Positions 44,630 through 53,467 of a stretch of DNA of 64,000 nucleotides are shown in pieces (position 1 is the stretch's first letter; each line of letters starts with the position of its first letter). The translations under genes and the position numbers were made by a program. The DNA is from Verrucomicrobiia bacterium (lineage in GTDB: Bacteria > Verrucomicrobiota > Verrucomicrobiia > Verrucomicrobiales > DEV007), in contig JAUIAH010000035.1 in NCBI GenBank assembly GCA_030425385.1, positions 1 through 64,000 on the forward strand. The letters are read 5' to 3'. The notes beneath the pieces are model-generated. The model saw nothing but the letters and a program-made list of their open reading frames with translations, searched no databases and was not told the DNA's origin.

Positions 44630-46084
44630 CTAGCGTTTTAATTTCCGATCATGAAAGGGCACGCCTTTGGGCGGCCGTAGAGGCATGGTGAGCCCTCCGG
44701 ATCCTGCCATTTCCTCAAAGAGTTGGTTTCGCATCGTTTGGATCCGATCTTGGAAAGCAGGCACATCGATCAAGTTGTGTCTTTCGTGAGGGTCTGTTTC
44801 CAAATCATAGAAGCCATTGCGATCCCAAAGGCCGTGGTAGTAGATGTATTTGTAGCGCTGGCTGCGAATCGCTAGCGTGGTCGGTTGGGCGGGGAAGTTC
44901 CATTCCCAATGATACTCGTAGAGGATGTGCGTGCGCCAGCCGGGCACCGCTTTCCCCTCTAACAAGGGCCAGAACGAGCGCCCGTCCATCTTGGGCGTGC
45001 TCTCAGGAGTGGTGACGCCCGCATAGTCGAGCAGGGTGGGACCCACATCGATGTTCTGAACCATGGCGTCGATCGTGGACCCTGCGGCGATGCGGCCTGG
45101 GGCGCGCGCGAGCATGGGGACTCTGATAGAAACTTCGAATGCGTCACGCTTGTCGTAGAAACCGTGTTCGCCCAGAGCGAACCCGTTGTCGCCCATGTAG
45201 ACGGTGAGGGTGTTGTCTCGGAAATCGCTTTCTTCCATGTGATCGATCACTTTGCCGACGTTCTCATCCAAGCCATGGACGGTCTCACAGAATCGCCAAT
45301 AGAGATCGTCGAAGGAGGGCACGGGATCGTCATCGAAAGCGCCCGTTTCCATGTGATCGATGCCATGGATGCCGTAGCGACGCTCACGTAACCAGTTCGG
45401 CTGTGTGCGGTAGTTCTCCTCCGTAAGAGCCATCGTTTCGGGATAGGGAATGGGCTTGTCTTGATACCGTCCATGATGGCGCGGCGCGGGCGTAAAGGGG
45501 TAGTGCACGGCTTTGAACGAGAGGTAGAGAAAGAAGGGCTTGTTAGGATCGCGATGGTTCTGGAGCCAATCGATCGCCTGGCTGGCGAGGATATCAGTGG
45601 TGTAGCCTTTGAATGATTCGCGTTTGCCGTTGATGTTGAGTTCAGGATCGAAGTAGGTGCCTTGCCCCTTGAAACTCACCCAGTGATCGAAGCCTTTCCG
45701 GGGCGCATCGTTCTCGTGACCCATGTGCCATTTCCCGACGAACGCCGTCTGATACCCGGCTGCTTGAAGGTATTCGGGAAAGAAGCGTGTGCCTTCAGGA
45801 ACGGGCCGTTGATTGTCCACCACGCGATGGCGATGCATGTATTGTCCTGTTAGGATGGAGGCGCGACTGGGCGAGCAAAGGGAGGTGCTCACAAAGGCGT
45901 TGGTAAGGTGAGCGCCTTCCGCAGCGAGGCGATCCAGGTTGGGCGTCTCCAGAAAGGCGGGTGCCTTCTCCATGAAGCCCATGAAGTCGTAGCGATGATC
46001 ATCACTGAGGATGAAGACGATGTTGCGCTGCGCCTGTGCTGGAACGGTGAAGAGGAGAAGGAATAACCAGAGGATTACTTTCAT
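44630..46084 (-). CDS. Sulfatase, S1 family (formylglycine-dependent)
   Basis: Secreted enzyme (signal VILWLFLLLFTVPAQA, which sets the start at 46084) that removes sulfate esters, probably from a polysaccharide. The modification site CSPSR has Cys70, so it depends on formylglycine conversion by a gene outside the window. Metal-binding residues DD (28-29, ILSDDHR), the VGKWHMG block and MGDNGFALGEHG are all present. Length 484 is normal. Next gene on the strand is the LamG protein, 77 bases away; a CRTAC1-like gene diverges upstream. Confidence 0.92.
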   Translation of the reverse strand: MKVILWLFLLLFTVPAQAQRNIVFILSDDHRYDFMGFMEKAPAFLETPNLDRLAAEGAHLTNAFVSTSLCSPSRASILTGQYMHRHRVVDNQRPVPEGTRFFPEYLQAAGYQTAFVGKWHMGHENDAPRKGFDHWVSFKGQGTYFDPELNINGKRESFKGYTTDILASQAIDWLQNHRDPNKPFFLYLSFKAVHYPFTPAPRHHGRYQDKPIPYPETMALTEENYRTQPNWLRERRYGIHGIDHMETGAFDDDPVPSFDDLYWRFCETVHGLDENVGKVIDHMEESDFRDNTLTVYMGDNGFALGEHGFYDKRDAFEVSIRVPMLARAPGRIAAGSTIDAMVQNIDVGPTLLDYAGVTTPESTPKMDGRSFWPLLEGKAVPGWRTHILYEYHWEWNFPAQPTTLAIRSQRYKYIYYHGLWDRNGFYDLETDPHERHNLIDVPAFQDRIQTMRNQLFEEMAGSGGLTMPLRPPKGVPFHDRKLKR

Positions 46085-46171
46085 GCCGCATGCTCTCCTC
46101 AAGCGAAGGATGATCCAACCACAATCGCTTTCGGATTGCGCTCAGGAAACCAATCGCTAGCCTCGTCGTTC

Positions 46172-48046
46172 ATGTGGTCGCCCAGGCTCATTCTCCTCAC
46201 AATCGGCAGCGTGCTGGTCAGCGCGCTATGGAGTTGTTCGGAAGCTCCTTCACCCATGGAATCTGCCGAATCATCGCCCACCGCGCGGACCGCGGATGAC
46301 GCGATTCTAGAGTCAGCCGAAGTCGAGGTGACGACCACCTTGCCGTCTCTGCAAGAACGGGACTACGTGGCGCCTCTTGCGGATGCCTATAGCCGCATCG
46401 ATCCGACTACAGATGGTTGGGACACGGAGGCGTTTCACGAACAAGCCGTCGACATCTTGGGTGCGCTAGCCAAGCAGCTGATGACGCCTGACAAATCCAT
46501 CACGCTTCCGATGGATTCCTCCTTCCAGACGAGTGCTTGGGTGCCTCCAACCACCACGGATCTGGCTGTGGGAGCGCCCCTCATTCAGATCACCCGCCTC
46601 GATCCTGCGCAAGGGGCGCTCCCTCTGAGTCTGAATGGCTCTAACGGACTCACCCAGGCTGCCACCCACTTCCAAAGCCTATTTGCCGAGGATCTACAGG
46701 TGAAGTTCAAACACTATCGCATCGTTCCTGAGGACGCCCAGGTGGGCTCGCGCATCCGGGTCGAGGCCAAGGGCTACGATGGCAATCATCGGAAAGTACA
46801 AGTGACGGCGGAATGGGACGCCACCTGGACGCCGACCACCCCGCCCACATTGCGATCGATCCAGGTCGCTGAGTGGGAGAAGGTGGTCTATCAAGGAGAC
46901 ACGAGCACGCTCTTTGAAGATCGGACGGCTTTGGTGATGGATAAGAATCCTGCTTTCCGTGAGCAGTATCTCCGCGGGACGGATCATTGGCGCAAGCGTC
47001 TCCCGCGCGTGCTGGGATTGGATGTGGTGGCCAACCACGGCCTTGCCCTCGGTGACATCAATGGGGATCGGTTAGACGACCTCTACATTTGCGCCCAGGG
47101 CGGCCTCCCGAACCGGCTCTTCCTGCGCAATCCTGACGGAACTCTCAAGGACATCACGGAGTCCAGTGGCACGGGGTGGCTCGACTATTGCGCGAGTGCG
47201 CTCCTCATTGACATCGATAACGACGGTGACCGCGATCTCGTCGTGGGCCAAGAATGGCGCATCCTCTTCATGGACAATCTCGGAGACGGGAAGTTTGAAC
47301 TCGCCTTCGGCATTGGCACCCACGCCCAGACCTTCAGCCTGGCCGCTGCTGACTTCGACGTGGATGGGGACCTCGATGTCTATGTGTGTGGGTACAATCC
47401 GAGTGCGGACAACGCGCGTTCCGGCGAGATGGGCGAGCCCATGCCCTATCATGATGCCCGAAACGGAGGGCGCAACATGCTCCTTCGTAACGATGGGAAC
47501 TGGGAGTTCAACGATGCGGCTGAAGCCACGGGTCTGAATCAGAATAATGATCGTTTCAGCTTCGCCGCTGCTTGGGAAGACTACGACAACGATGGCGACC
47601 TCGACCTCTACGTGGCCAATGACTACGGGCGCAACAATCTCTATCAGAATACGAATGGCCGTTTCAAAGATGTGGCGGACATGTTAGGGATTGAAGACAT
47701 GTCTTCTGGCATGTCTGTGGCCTGGGGCGATCACAATCGCGATGGCCTCATGGACCTCTACGTTAGCAACATGTTCTCGGCTGCTGGTAATCGCATCACC
47801 TACCAACGGCAGTTTAAGACCTCTGAAGACGCGGATACGCGATCCATCTTCCAACGGCATGCCCGGGGCAATTCCCTTTTCGAAGGCATCGGTAATGGAG
47901 CGTTTCAAGATGTGAGTGTGGAGGCGGACGTCACCATGGGACGCTGGGCATGGGCGTCCAATTTCGTGGATCTGAACAATGATAGTCACCTGGACCTTGT
48001 CATCGCGAACGGGTTTATCACGACCGAAGACACGGGCGATTTGTGA
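46172..48046 (+). pseudogene. FG-GAP repeat lipoprotein, N-terminal part of a large gene split by an in-frame TGA
   Basis: Start ATG 46172 opens a lipoprotein signal (LILLTIGSVLVSALWSC). After a 250-residue beta-rich part come six FG-GAP/VCBS-like repeats with Ca-binding loops: LGDINGDRLDDLY, IDIDNDGDRDLVV, ADFDVDGDLDVYV, EDYDNDGDLDLYV, GDHNRDGLMDLYV and VDLNNDSHLDLVI. The frame stops at TGA 48044-48046 after TTEDTGDL, and continues in the same frame with SVYWRQVVSQSP, which in family members is contiguous. The truncated protein ends after the last repeat, so a stable product is conceivable. A sequencing error, a nonsense mutation or readthrough are all possible. Confidence 0.7.
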
Positions 48047-50104
48047 AGTGTCTACTGGCGACAGGTCGTGTCGCAATCTCCCGTCGATGACTTTTCCGAT
48101 CAGTCCGTCCTGCGATACCGTCAGGGCTGGCAGGCGCTGAACCGTCTCCTCCACGAGAATCGCTCCTTCAGTGGTAATGAGAAACACAATGCCTACCTGA
48201 ATAGTGGCTCTGGCAAATACGCCGATATTTCCGCTGTTAGTGGACTTGATTTCCCAGAGGATGGTCGCGGCTTGGGCCCCGTCGATTGGGATCTGGATGG
48301 GGACATGGATCTCTGGATCACGCACCGCACGGCGCCACGGATCCGTTTCTTGGCTAATCAAGGCAAGCATTCAGGAGCCTTCCTCGCTCTTTCGCTCGAA
48401 GGGACCAGCAGCAAGACGAATCGCCATGCCATCGGCGCACGGGTCACGGTCCTAACTGAAACGCCATTGATCAAATCGACTTATGCTGGGGAAGGATTCC
48501 TTTCTCAGGGGAGTGGCTGGCTCCACTTTGGACTGGGGGAACAATCGGCGCCGGTAGATGTCAGTGTGCGTTGGCCCGGAGGGACGACCGAGCGCTTTCT
48601 AGGGTTGCAGCCGAACCAGTTCTTTGTGCTCCGTCAGGGTACAGGGCGAGCACAACCCTGGCAGAAGCCCCAAGGGCTGCTCGATCTGCGAGAGGGTTCT
48701 GACGCGCTTCCGTTTCCGGATTCTGAGGCCAACACCCGCACTATTCTCACGGACGGCCTTTCCATCCCGCCTCTCAAAGACACCAACGACCAGGAAATTG
48801 CTGTCGGGCAAGGAAAGCCGATGCTTCTCAATCTCTGGGCCAGCTGGTGTCGTCCTTGCCTGGAAGAACTGACGGCCTGGACTTCAGAGGCGGCCGCGTT
48901 CGCAGAGGCCGGCCTGCAAGTCATCCCGCTCAATGTCGATGAAGATGATGCTGGGCGGAAGGATGCGGCGGCGATTCTCTCCAAGATTGGCTGTCCTTTC
49001 CCCGCACGTGAATTGACGCCGGAAAGCACGCGTGCCCTCGATATCATCCAGCGCAGTGTGCTTGATCACTGGGAACCGTTGCCCATTCCCTGTAGCTTTC
49101 TCATCGACGAGCAAGGCTTCCTCATCGCTATCTACAAAGGGCCTACCACTCACAGTCAGATCCTCACGGATTGGCGAACTCTCTCCGGTGCCACGCCCGA
49201 GAAGCGTCGGGATCATGCCATCCCTTTCCCCGGCATCTGGTCGCATGATCCCAACTTGCCGGATCCCTCCTATGCGGTGACGCAATTCTTTGATCACGAT
49301 CTCATTCCGCAGGCGCTCAGTTATCTCCAGCACGCCACTGAGCGCGATCAACAGCTTCGTCCTGACAAATTCTCGAAGACTACCTTTGCCGATCGCTACT
49401 ACATCGTCGCCTCCATTCTCGCTGAGCAGAATGAGCCTAACGAAGCCGTCAAGGCGTATGTTAAGGCGCGCGATCTCAATCCCAAGGACTTTCGTGTGCG
49501 GAAAGATCTCGGGGATCTCCTGCGCCGACACCAACAGATTCCCCAAGCGATTGGTGAATGGACCGCTGCTTACAAGATCAACCCGCAGGACTTTGAGGTG
49601 CAACAGCGGCTCGCCATGGCGCATTTGCAATTGGACCAAGCCCCCGAAGCCTTGCCCTACTTCCAGCGGCTTTGTCAGATGCGCCCGCAAGACCCGCGCC
49701 TGCATTATTACCTCGGGAACGCCTTGCGCCAAACCGGTCGCACGCAAGAGGCGCTCGCTGCCTACCAGCGTACCCTCAAGATCGATTCCCGTCTTCTCAA
49801 TGCTGCTAACAACATTGCCTGGATCCAAGCGACTCATCCTGACAAAAGCCTTCGCAACGGCACCGAAGCCGTTCGGCTCGCCGAGCAAGTGGTTCAGCTG
49901 AATGCCAGTAAGGATCCCAATTTCCTCAGCACCCTGGCCGCTGCCTATGCCGAGGCGGGTCAGTTTGAGAAAGCGTTAGCAGCGATCGGGCGTGCCCGCC
50001 CGTTGCTCCTTGCCGCCGAGAAGTCCACGGAATCCATCGACGCCCAGCAAGCGTTCTACGATCGGGGGCAGCCTTACCGTGACCACTCGCTGAAGGCGAA
50101 CTGA
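48047..50104 (+). pseudogene. Continuation of the split gene: FG-GAP, ASPIC/UnbV, thioredoxin-like and TPR domains
   Basis: Same frame as the preceding segment. It holds one more FG-GAP repeat (VDWDLDGDMDLWI), then an ASPIC/UnbV domain (RHAIGARVTV to SVRWPGGTTERFLGL). A TlpA/thioredoxin-like domain follows with the redox pair WCRPC (LLNLWASWCRPCLEEL) and FLIDEQG, and then about five TPR repeats (AVKAYVKARDLNPKDF, ALPYFQRLCQMRPQDP, ALAAYQRTLKIDSRL). The domain order fits CRTAC1-type exported proteins fused to a redox and scaffold module. A GTG at 48068 could start a separate protein but lacks any export signal, which a thioredoxin-like protein of this type would need. Confidence 0.7.
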
Positions 50105-50173
50105 TCCCAGGCTCTCGCCCTTGCGAAACGCCCGCGAGCACGTAACCTGCCACTCATCTCCTGTTCCCATGCC

Positions 50174-50986
50174 GTGAGCGCCGCCCACTCCACCAGCAAT
50201 GACGAGACCCGCCTCAAGAAAGAGGCTGCCGTCCGCGCCATCTTGGCTGGTGAGAGGACGGGCGTGGAAGTGGCCGAGGAATGGGGCATTTCTCGGCAAG
50301 CGGTGCACAATTGGGTGCAGCGTTACCGCGAGCAGGGTGATCTAAAACAACAGAAGCGCGGACGGAAGAAGTTTCGTCCCCTGTCGGAGAAAGAGGAACG
50401 CGCCTTCTTCGCTGCGGTCAAGAAAGCCTACGCCGAGCGGGGATTCCGCGTCGGTAGCAAGATTCCCCGGCGGGATCGGCTGAAGGATACGGAGCTGGCA
50501 GAACTGTTAGGAGAAGTCACTCCCCAGAATTGTAGCCTGCCTTACACGCGCCGCGTCGTGAAAGACATGGAGATCCCCATCTACTTCGAAGGCATCCCTC
50601 ATCTTCCCGAAGACTTTGATTACGTTGGCGATCATTCCTACCTGCGAGATCCCCACGCGCCCACGCCAGAGAAAGGAAAGGCAACGCGTCCCAAGTCTCA
50701 CAAAACACCCGCTCCTGAACCGAAAGCGGTCCCTTCCGAGGATGACGATGATCGTGAGAGCGACGGCGACGATGACTTTCGCGAACCACCCACCAATCAA
50801 GAGGATTACGCGCAGTGGGTAGAGGAGACGCGCGCCTTGATGATCAAGCGCGGATACGACCCCGAAGCAGTCTACAGTCCCAAAGCGGGCAAAGGCCCGA
50901 ATGTGCGCACCGGCAAGCATGCCAAAGGCAATACGAATCGGCCCAAGAAGCACCGTCGCAAGAAGAAGGGAAAGAAACGGCGGTAG
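50174..50986 (+). CDS. Helix-turn-helix protein with acidic linker and lysine/arginine-rich tail
   Basis: 270 residues from GTG 50174. Residues about 12-62 form a transposase-type helix-turn-helix (AAVRAILAGERTGVEVAEEWGISRQAVHNWVQRYREQ), followed by a winged-helix-like segment (RPLSEKEERAFFAAVKKAYAERGFR). Unlike a transposase there is no DDE catalytic domain: the middle is an acidic linker (SEDDDDRESDGDDD) and the end a strongly basic tail (NRPKKHRRKKKGKKRR). It may be a domesticated DNA-binding protein, architectural or regulatory. It follows the TPR gene by 70 bases and converges on the histidine kinase gene. Confidence 0.6.
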   Translation: MSAAHSTSNDETRLKKEAAVRAILAGERTGVEVAEEWGISRQAVHNWVQRYREQGDLKQQKRGRKKFRPLSEKEERAFFAAVKKAYAERGFRVGSKIPRRDRLKDTELAELLGEVTPQNCSLPYTRRVVKDMEIPIYFEGIPHLPEDFDYVGDHSYLRDPHAPTPEKGKATRPKSHKTPAPEPKAVPSEDDDDRESDGDDDFREPPTNQEDYAQWVEETRALMIKRGYDPEAVYSPKAGKGPNVRTGKHAKGNTNRPKKHRRKKKGKKRR

Positions 50987-50994
50987 GCGCACGC

Positions 50995-52554
50995 TCACGC
51001 TTTCGCAACGGAAGCCAAGGCCAGCTCAAATCGAAAGGTGCTGCCTTCGCCGACAGTGCTCGTGACTGCGAAGGTGCCTCCATGGCTTTCGATAATCGCT
51101 TTGCAAATGGCGAGGCCCAGTCCCGTGCGCCCGGCGGGCTGAGAACGCGCGCGATCGGCGCGGAAGAAGCGCTCAAAGAGGTGGGGCAAGTCTTCCTCGG
51201 CGATCCCTTCTCCCGTGTCTTCCACTTCGAGGAAGGCCTTCGCCTGAGACGTGCCGGTTCGCAGCACGATCGTGCCCCCCGGAGCGCTGTAACGCCAAGC
51301 GTTGGAGATCAGGTTCGTGATGACTTGAGTGAGGCGAGAGGCATCGCCCTCCACGAGCGCATCCGAAACCTCGACGTGCAGGGTGCACCCGCGATCCTCT
51401 ACCAAAGGCCGCAAACGCTCACACGATGCCTGGCCAAGCTCCGCGAGATTGAGCGGCTCGCAGTGAAGGGTATTCTTGCCTGAGTCCAATCGCGTCAGAT
51501 CTAACAAAGAATCTGTCAGGCTACTCATTTGCTGCGCCGTCTCCAGACACACGGCGATGGTCTCCTTGTAATCCTCCTTACTCCGATCGCGACTGAGCGC
51601 GGTCTGCGCCTCGGAGATCATGACGGCCAAGGGCGTCCGCAGTTCATGCGAGGCGTCTCCCGTGAATTGCTTCTGTTTCGCAAAGGAATGATCGAGCTTC
51701 TCAAAGGTCTCGTTGAGCACGGTCGCGAGTTCGTTGAGTTCGTTGCCTTCTCTCCCTAGCGGAATCCTTTCCGAAAGATCGCCAGTGGAGATCCGTTGTG
51801 CTGCTGTGCTGATGTCTTTGATAGGGCGTATGGTATGGGAGGTCAACCACCATCCACTTCCCAATCCTAGCAAGAGCACGCCAGCACCCCCACCTCCAAG
51901 CATCCATGCGAAGCGATCCAAGCGCTCAAGCTCTTCGCTGATTGGCTTTCCCACGAGTGCACATTCGCCAATCCCGTTAAAGCGATAGGCCTGCCGATGC
52001 GTGCGTGCATACGTGCGGAAATGACTCAGGGAGTCCTCCGGAGGTGTGGGGCATGGCAATGCCTCGGGCACGACTCCCGCCTTCCCTAACACATCGCGTT
52101 TGCGAGCGCTGTAGAAGATGAAATAGTAGCCGTCCTCTTCCTCAAACAAGCTTTCATCCACTGGTCCCAACGTGCGTCGCCTGCGATCCGGCCAGTCTGG
52201 CCGATCCCCTCTGCTGGGGGCGGCGCGAGGATCTTCGAAATCGTGTTCATGTTCGTGGAATCGCGGCGGTAACCGTCGACCTTCTTCCGCATGATCAGGA
52301 TCCGGCCCCCCACGGCGATGCTTCTTGGGCTTTCCCCGGCCGCCAGGACCAGGACCAGGACCAGGGCCGCCACCCATGGGTGAAGCTGCTTTGTTGACTT
52401 CCTCCAAGCGTTGTGCCAATGCGCCATCAATCTCCGAGAATGTTTCTCGGCGCTCTAACTGATACACAACGAGCCCAAATCCCGTGAGCACCGTCGCGAG
52501 GATGATGCCCATCCACAACTGGAGACGCCAACGGATGGAATGGTAGAATTTCAC
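50995..52554 (-). CDS. Two-component sensor histidine kinase
   Basis: An inner-membrane kinase with two transmembrane helices (about 12-32 and 222-245) around a 185-residue periplasmic sensor. HAMP follows, then HisKA with the phosphoacceptor in DASHELRTPLAVM, and HATPase_c with NLISNAWRYS, VEDTGEGIAEEDLPHLFERF and GRTGLGLAICKAI. The sensor is unusual: Gly/Pro-rich and charged with a histidine/acid cluster (RFHEHEHDFEDP), which could bind metal ions. The start is GTG 52554, because it overlaps the TGA of the response-regulator gene (GTGA), implying coupled translation. Its likely targets include the divergent cotH/EF-hand genes. Confidence 0.9.
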   Translation of the reverse strand: MKFYHSIRWRLQLWMGIILATVLTGFGLVVYQLERRETFSEIDGALAQRLEEVNKAASPMGGGPGPGPGPGGRGKPKKHRRGGPDPDHAEEGRRLPPRFHEHEHDFEDPRAAPSRGDRPDWPDRRRRTLGPVDESLFEEEDGYYFIFYSARKRDVLGKAGVVPEALPCPTPPEDSLSHFRTYARTHRQAYRFNGIGECALVGKPISEELERLDRFAWMLGGGGAGVLLLGLGSGWWLTSHTIRPIKDISTAAQRISTGDLSERIPLGREGNELNELATVLNETFEKLDHSFAKQKQFTGDASHELRTPLAVMISEAQTALSRDRSKEDYKETIAVCLETAQQMSSLTDSLLDLTRLDSGKNTLHCEPLNLAELGQASCERLRPLVEDRGCTLHVEVSDALVEGDASRLTQVITNLISNAWRYSAPGGTIVLRTGTSQAKAFLEVEDTGEGIAEEDLPHLFERFFRADRARSQPAGRTGLGLAICKAIIESHGGTFAVTSTVGEGSTFRFELALASVAKA

Positions 52555-53216
52555 GTCAATGCCTCCCGCTTGATACAATAGCCTAACCCCCGCCTTGTGG
52601 AAATGAAAGTCTTGCCCAGCTTCTTTCGAATATTGCCAATGTGAACGTCTAACAGATTCGACATGGAATCATCGGTGTCATCAAACAAGTGGTCGTAGAG
52701 TTCCGTCCGGCTCACCACTTTGCCTTCATTGAGAGAGAGATACTCCACAATCGCATACTCGCGCGCTGTGAGGCTCACCGGCTCCTCTCCGCGCCGCACT
52801 TCTCGGGCGCGCGTGTCCACGCATACGTCACCTAGCAGAATCACGGGTTGTGCTTGCCCAGCGGCCCGGCGGATGATCGCGCGAATCCGCGCCAGCAACT
52901 CCGCGAGATCGAATGGCTTCACCAAATAGTCATCGGCCCCGCTATCGAGTCCTTTGACCCGGTCCGCGAAGGCATCTCGAGCCGTGAGCATGAGCACCGG
53001 AGTCGTCTTCGTCTGGCGTAGCTTTTCTAACAGTTGCCAACCATCCATGATCGGCAACATGACATCTAAGACAATCACACTGTAGTCATAGGCTTCCGCC
53101 TTGAAATAGCCCTCGTCTCCATCCGCCGCCTCATCGACCGCATAGCCCTCCTCCCGCAAGATCTTCGCCAAATTATGACGCAGGCGCGGTTCATCTTCGA
53201 CAACAAGAACTCTCAT
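52551..53216 (-). CDS. OmpR-family response regulator
   Basis: Receiver domain with the acidic pair E8-D9 (VVEDEPR), phosphoacceptor D51 (IVLDVMLPIMDGW), a Thr/Ser switch (MLTARD) and the lysine in VKPFD, followed by a winged-helix Trans_reg_C domain (REVRRGEEPVSLTAREYAIVEYL to NIRKKLGKTFISTRRGLGYCI). Start ATG 53216 is the natural beginning of the receiver fold; an upstream in-frame start at 53270 would add residues foreign to the family. Cotranscribed with the sensor kinase gene and divergent from cotH. Confidence 0.93.
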   Translation of the reverse strand: MRVLVVEDEPRLRHNLAKILREEGYAVDEAADGDEGYFKAEAYDYSVIVLDVMLPIMDGWQLLEKLRQTKTTPVLMLTARDAFADRVKGLDSGADDYLVKPFDLAELLARIRAIIRRAAGQAQPVILLGDVCVDTRAREVRRGEEPVSLTAREYAIVEYLSLNEGKVVSRTELYDHLFDDTDDSMSNLLDVHIGNIRKKLGKTFISTRRGLGYCIKREALT

Positions 53217-53370
53217 AACCAACGAGGAAGCTAACCAATGAAACCTAAAGGCAAGATGAAGATGGGGCACAATTCAAAGCCCATGTTTCCAAGCCCGCGG
53301 GGTTGCAAACTCGTGTGATAGACACCGCGACGATGCATGATCTGTGATTGGGAGCCGTTGCTCTGAATCT

Positions 53371-53393
53371 GATTTGAAGATTCTTCTCAAATC
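53371..53393. promoter_or_regulatory. Inverted repeat in the cotH/two-component intergenic region
   Basis: GATTTGA (53371-53377) and TCAAATC (53387-53393) flank GAAGATTCTTC, itself a near dyad. TCTTC elements recur after it (53395-53407). Lying between the regulator and its probable target, it is a candidate binding site for the response regulator or the cotH promoter. Confidence 0.35.
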
Positions 53394-53467
53394 TTCTCTG
53401 TCTTCATCCAATCTTTAGTTCGGCTCGTCCAGAGTGCGACGTGCCCAAACATCTAAAACGAATCTCT

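Noticed and set aside
48044-48046. TGA as a selenocysteine codon
   Set aside because: No selenoprotein family has Sec at this place in CRTAC1-like proteins, and a recoding element could not be identified by eye.
48884-49888. 334-residue frame opposite the thioredoxin/TPR segment
   Set aside because: Antisense to well-defined TPR and WCRPC motifs.
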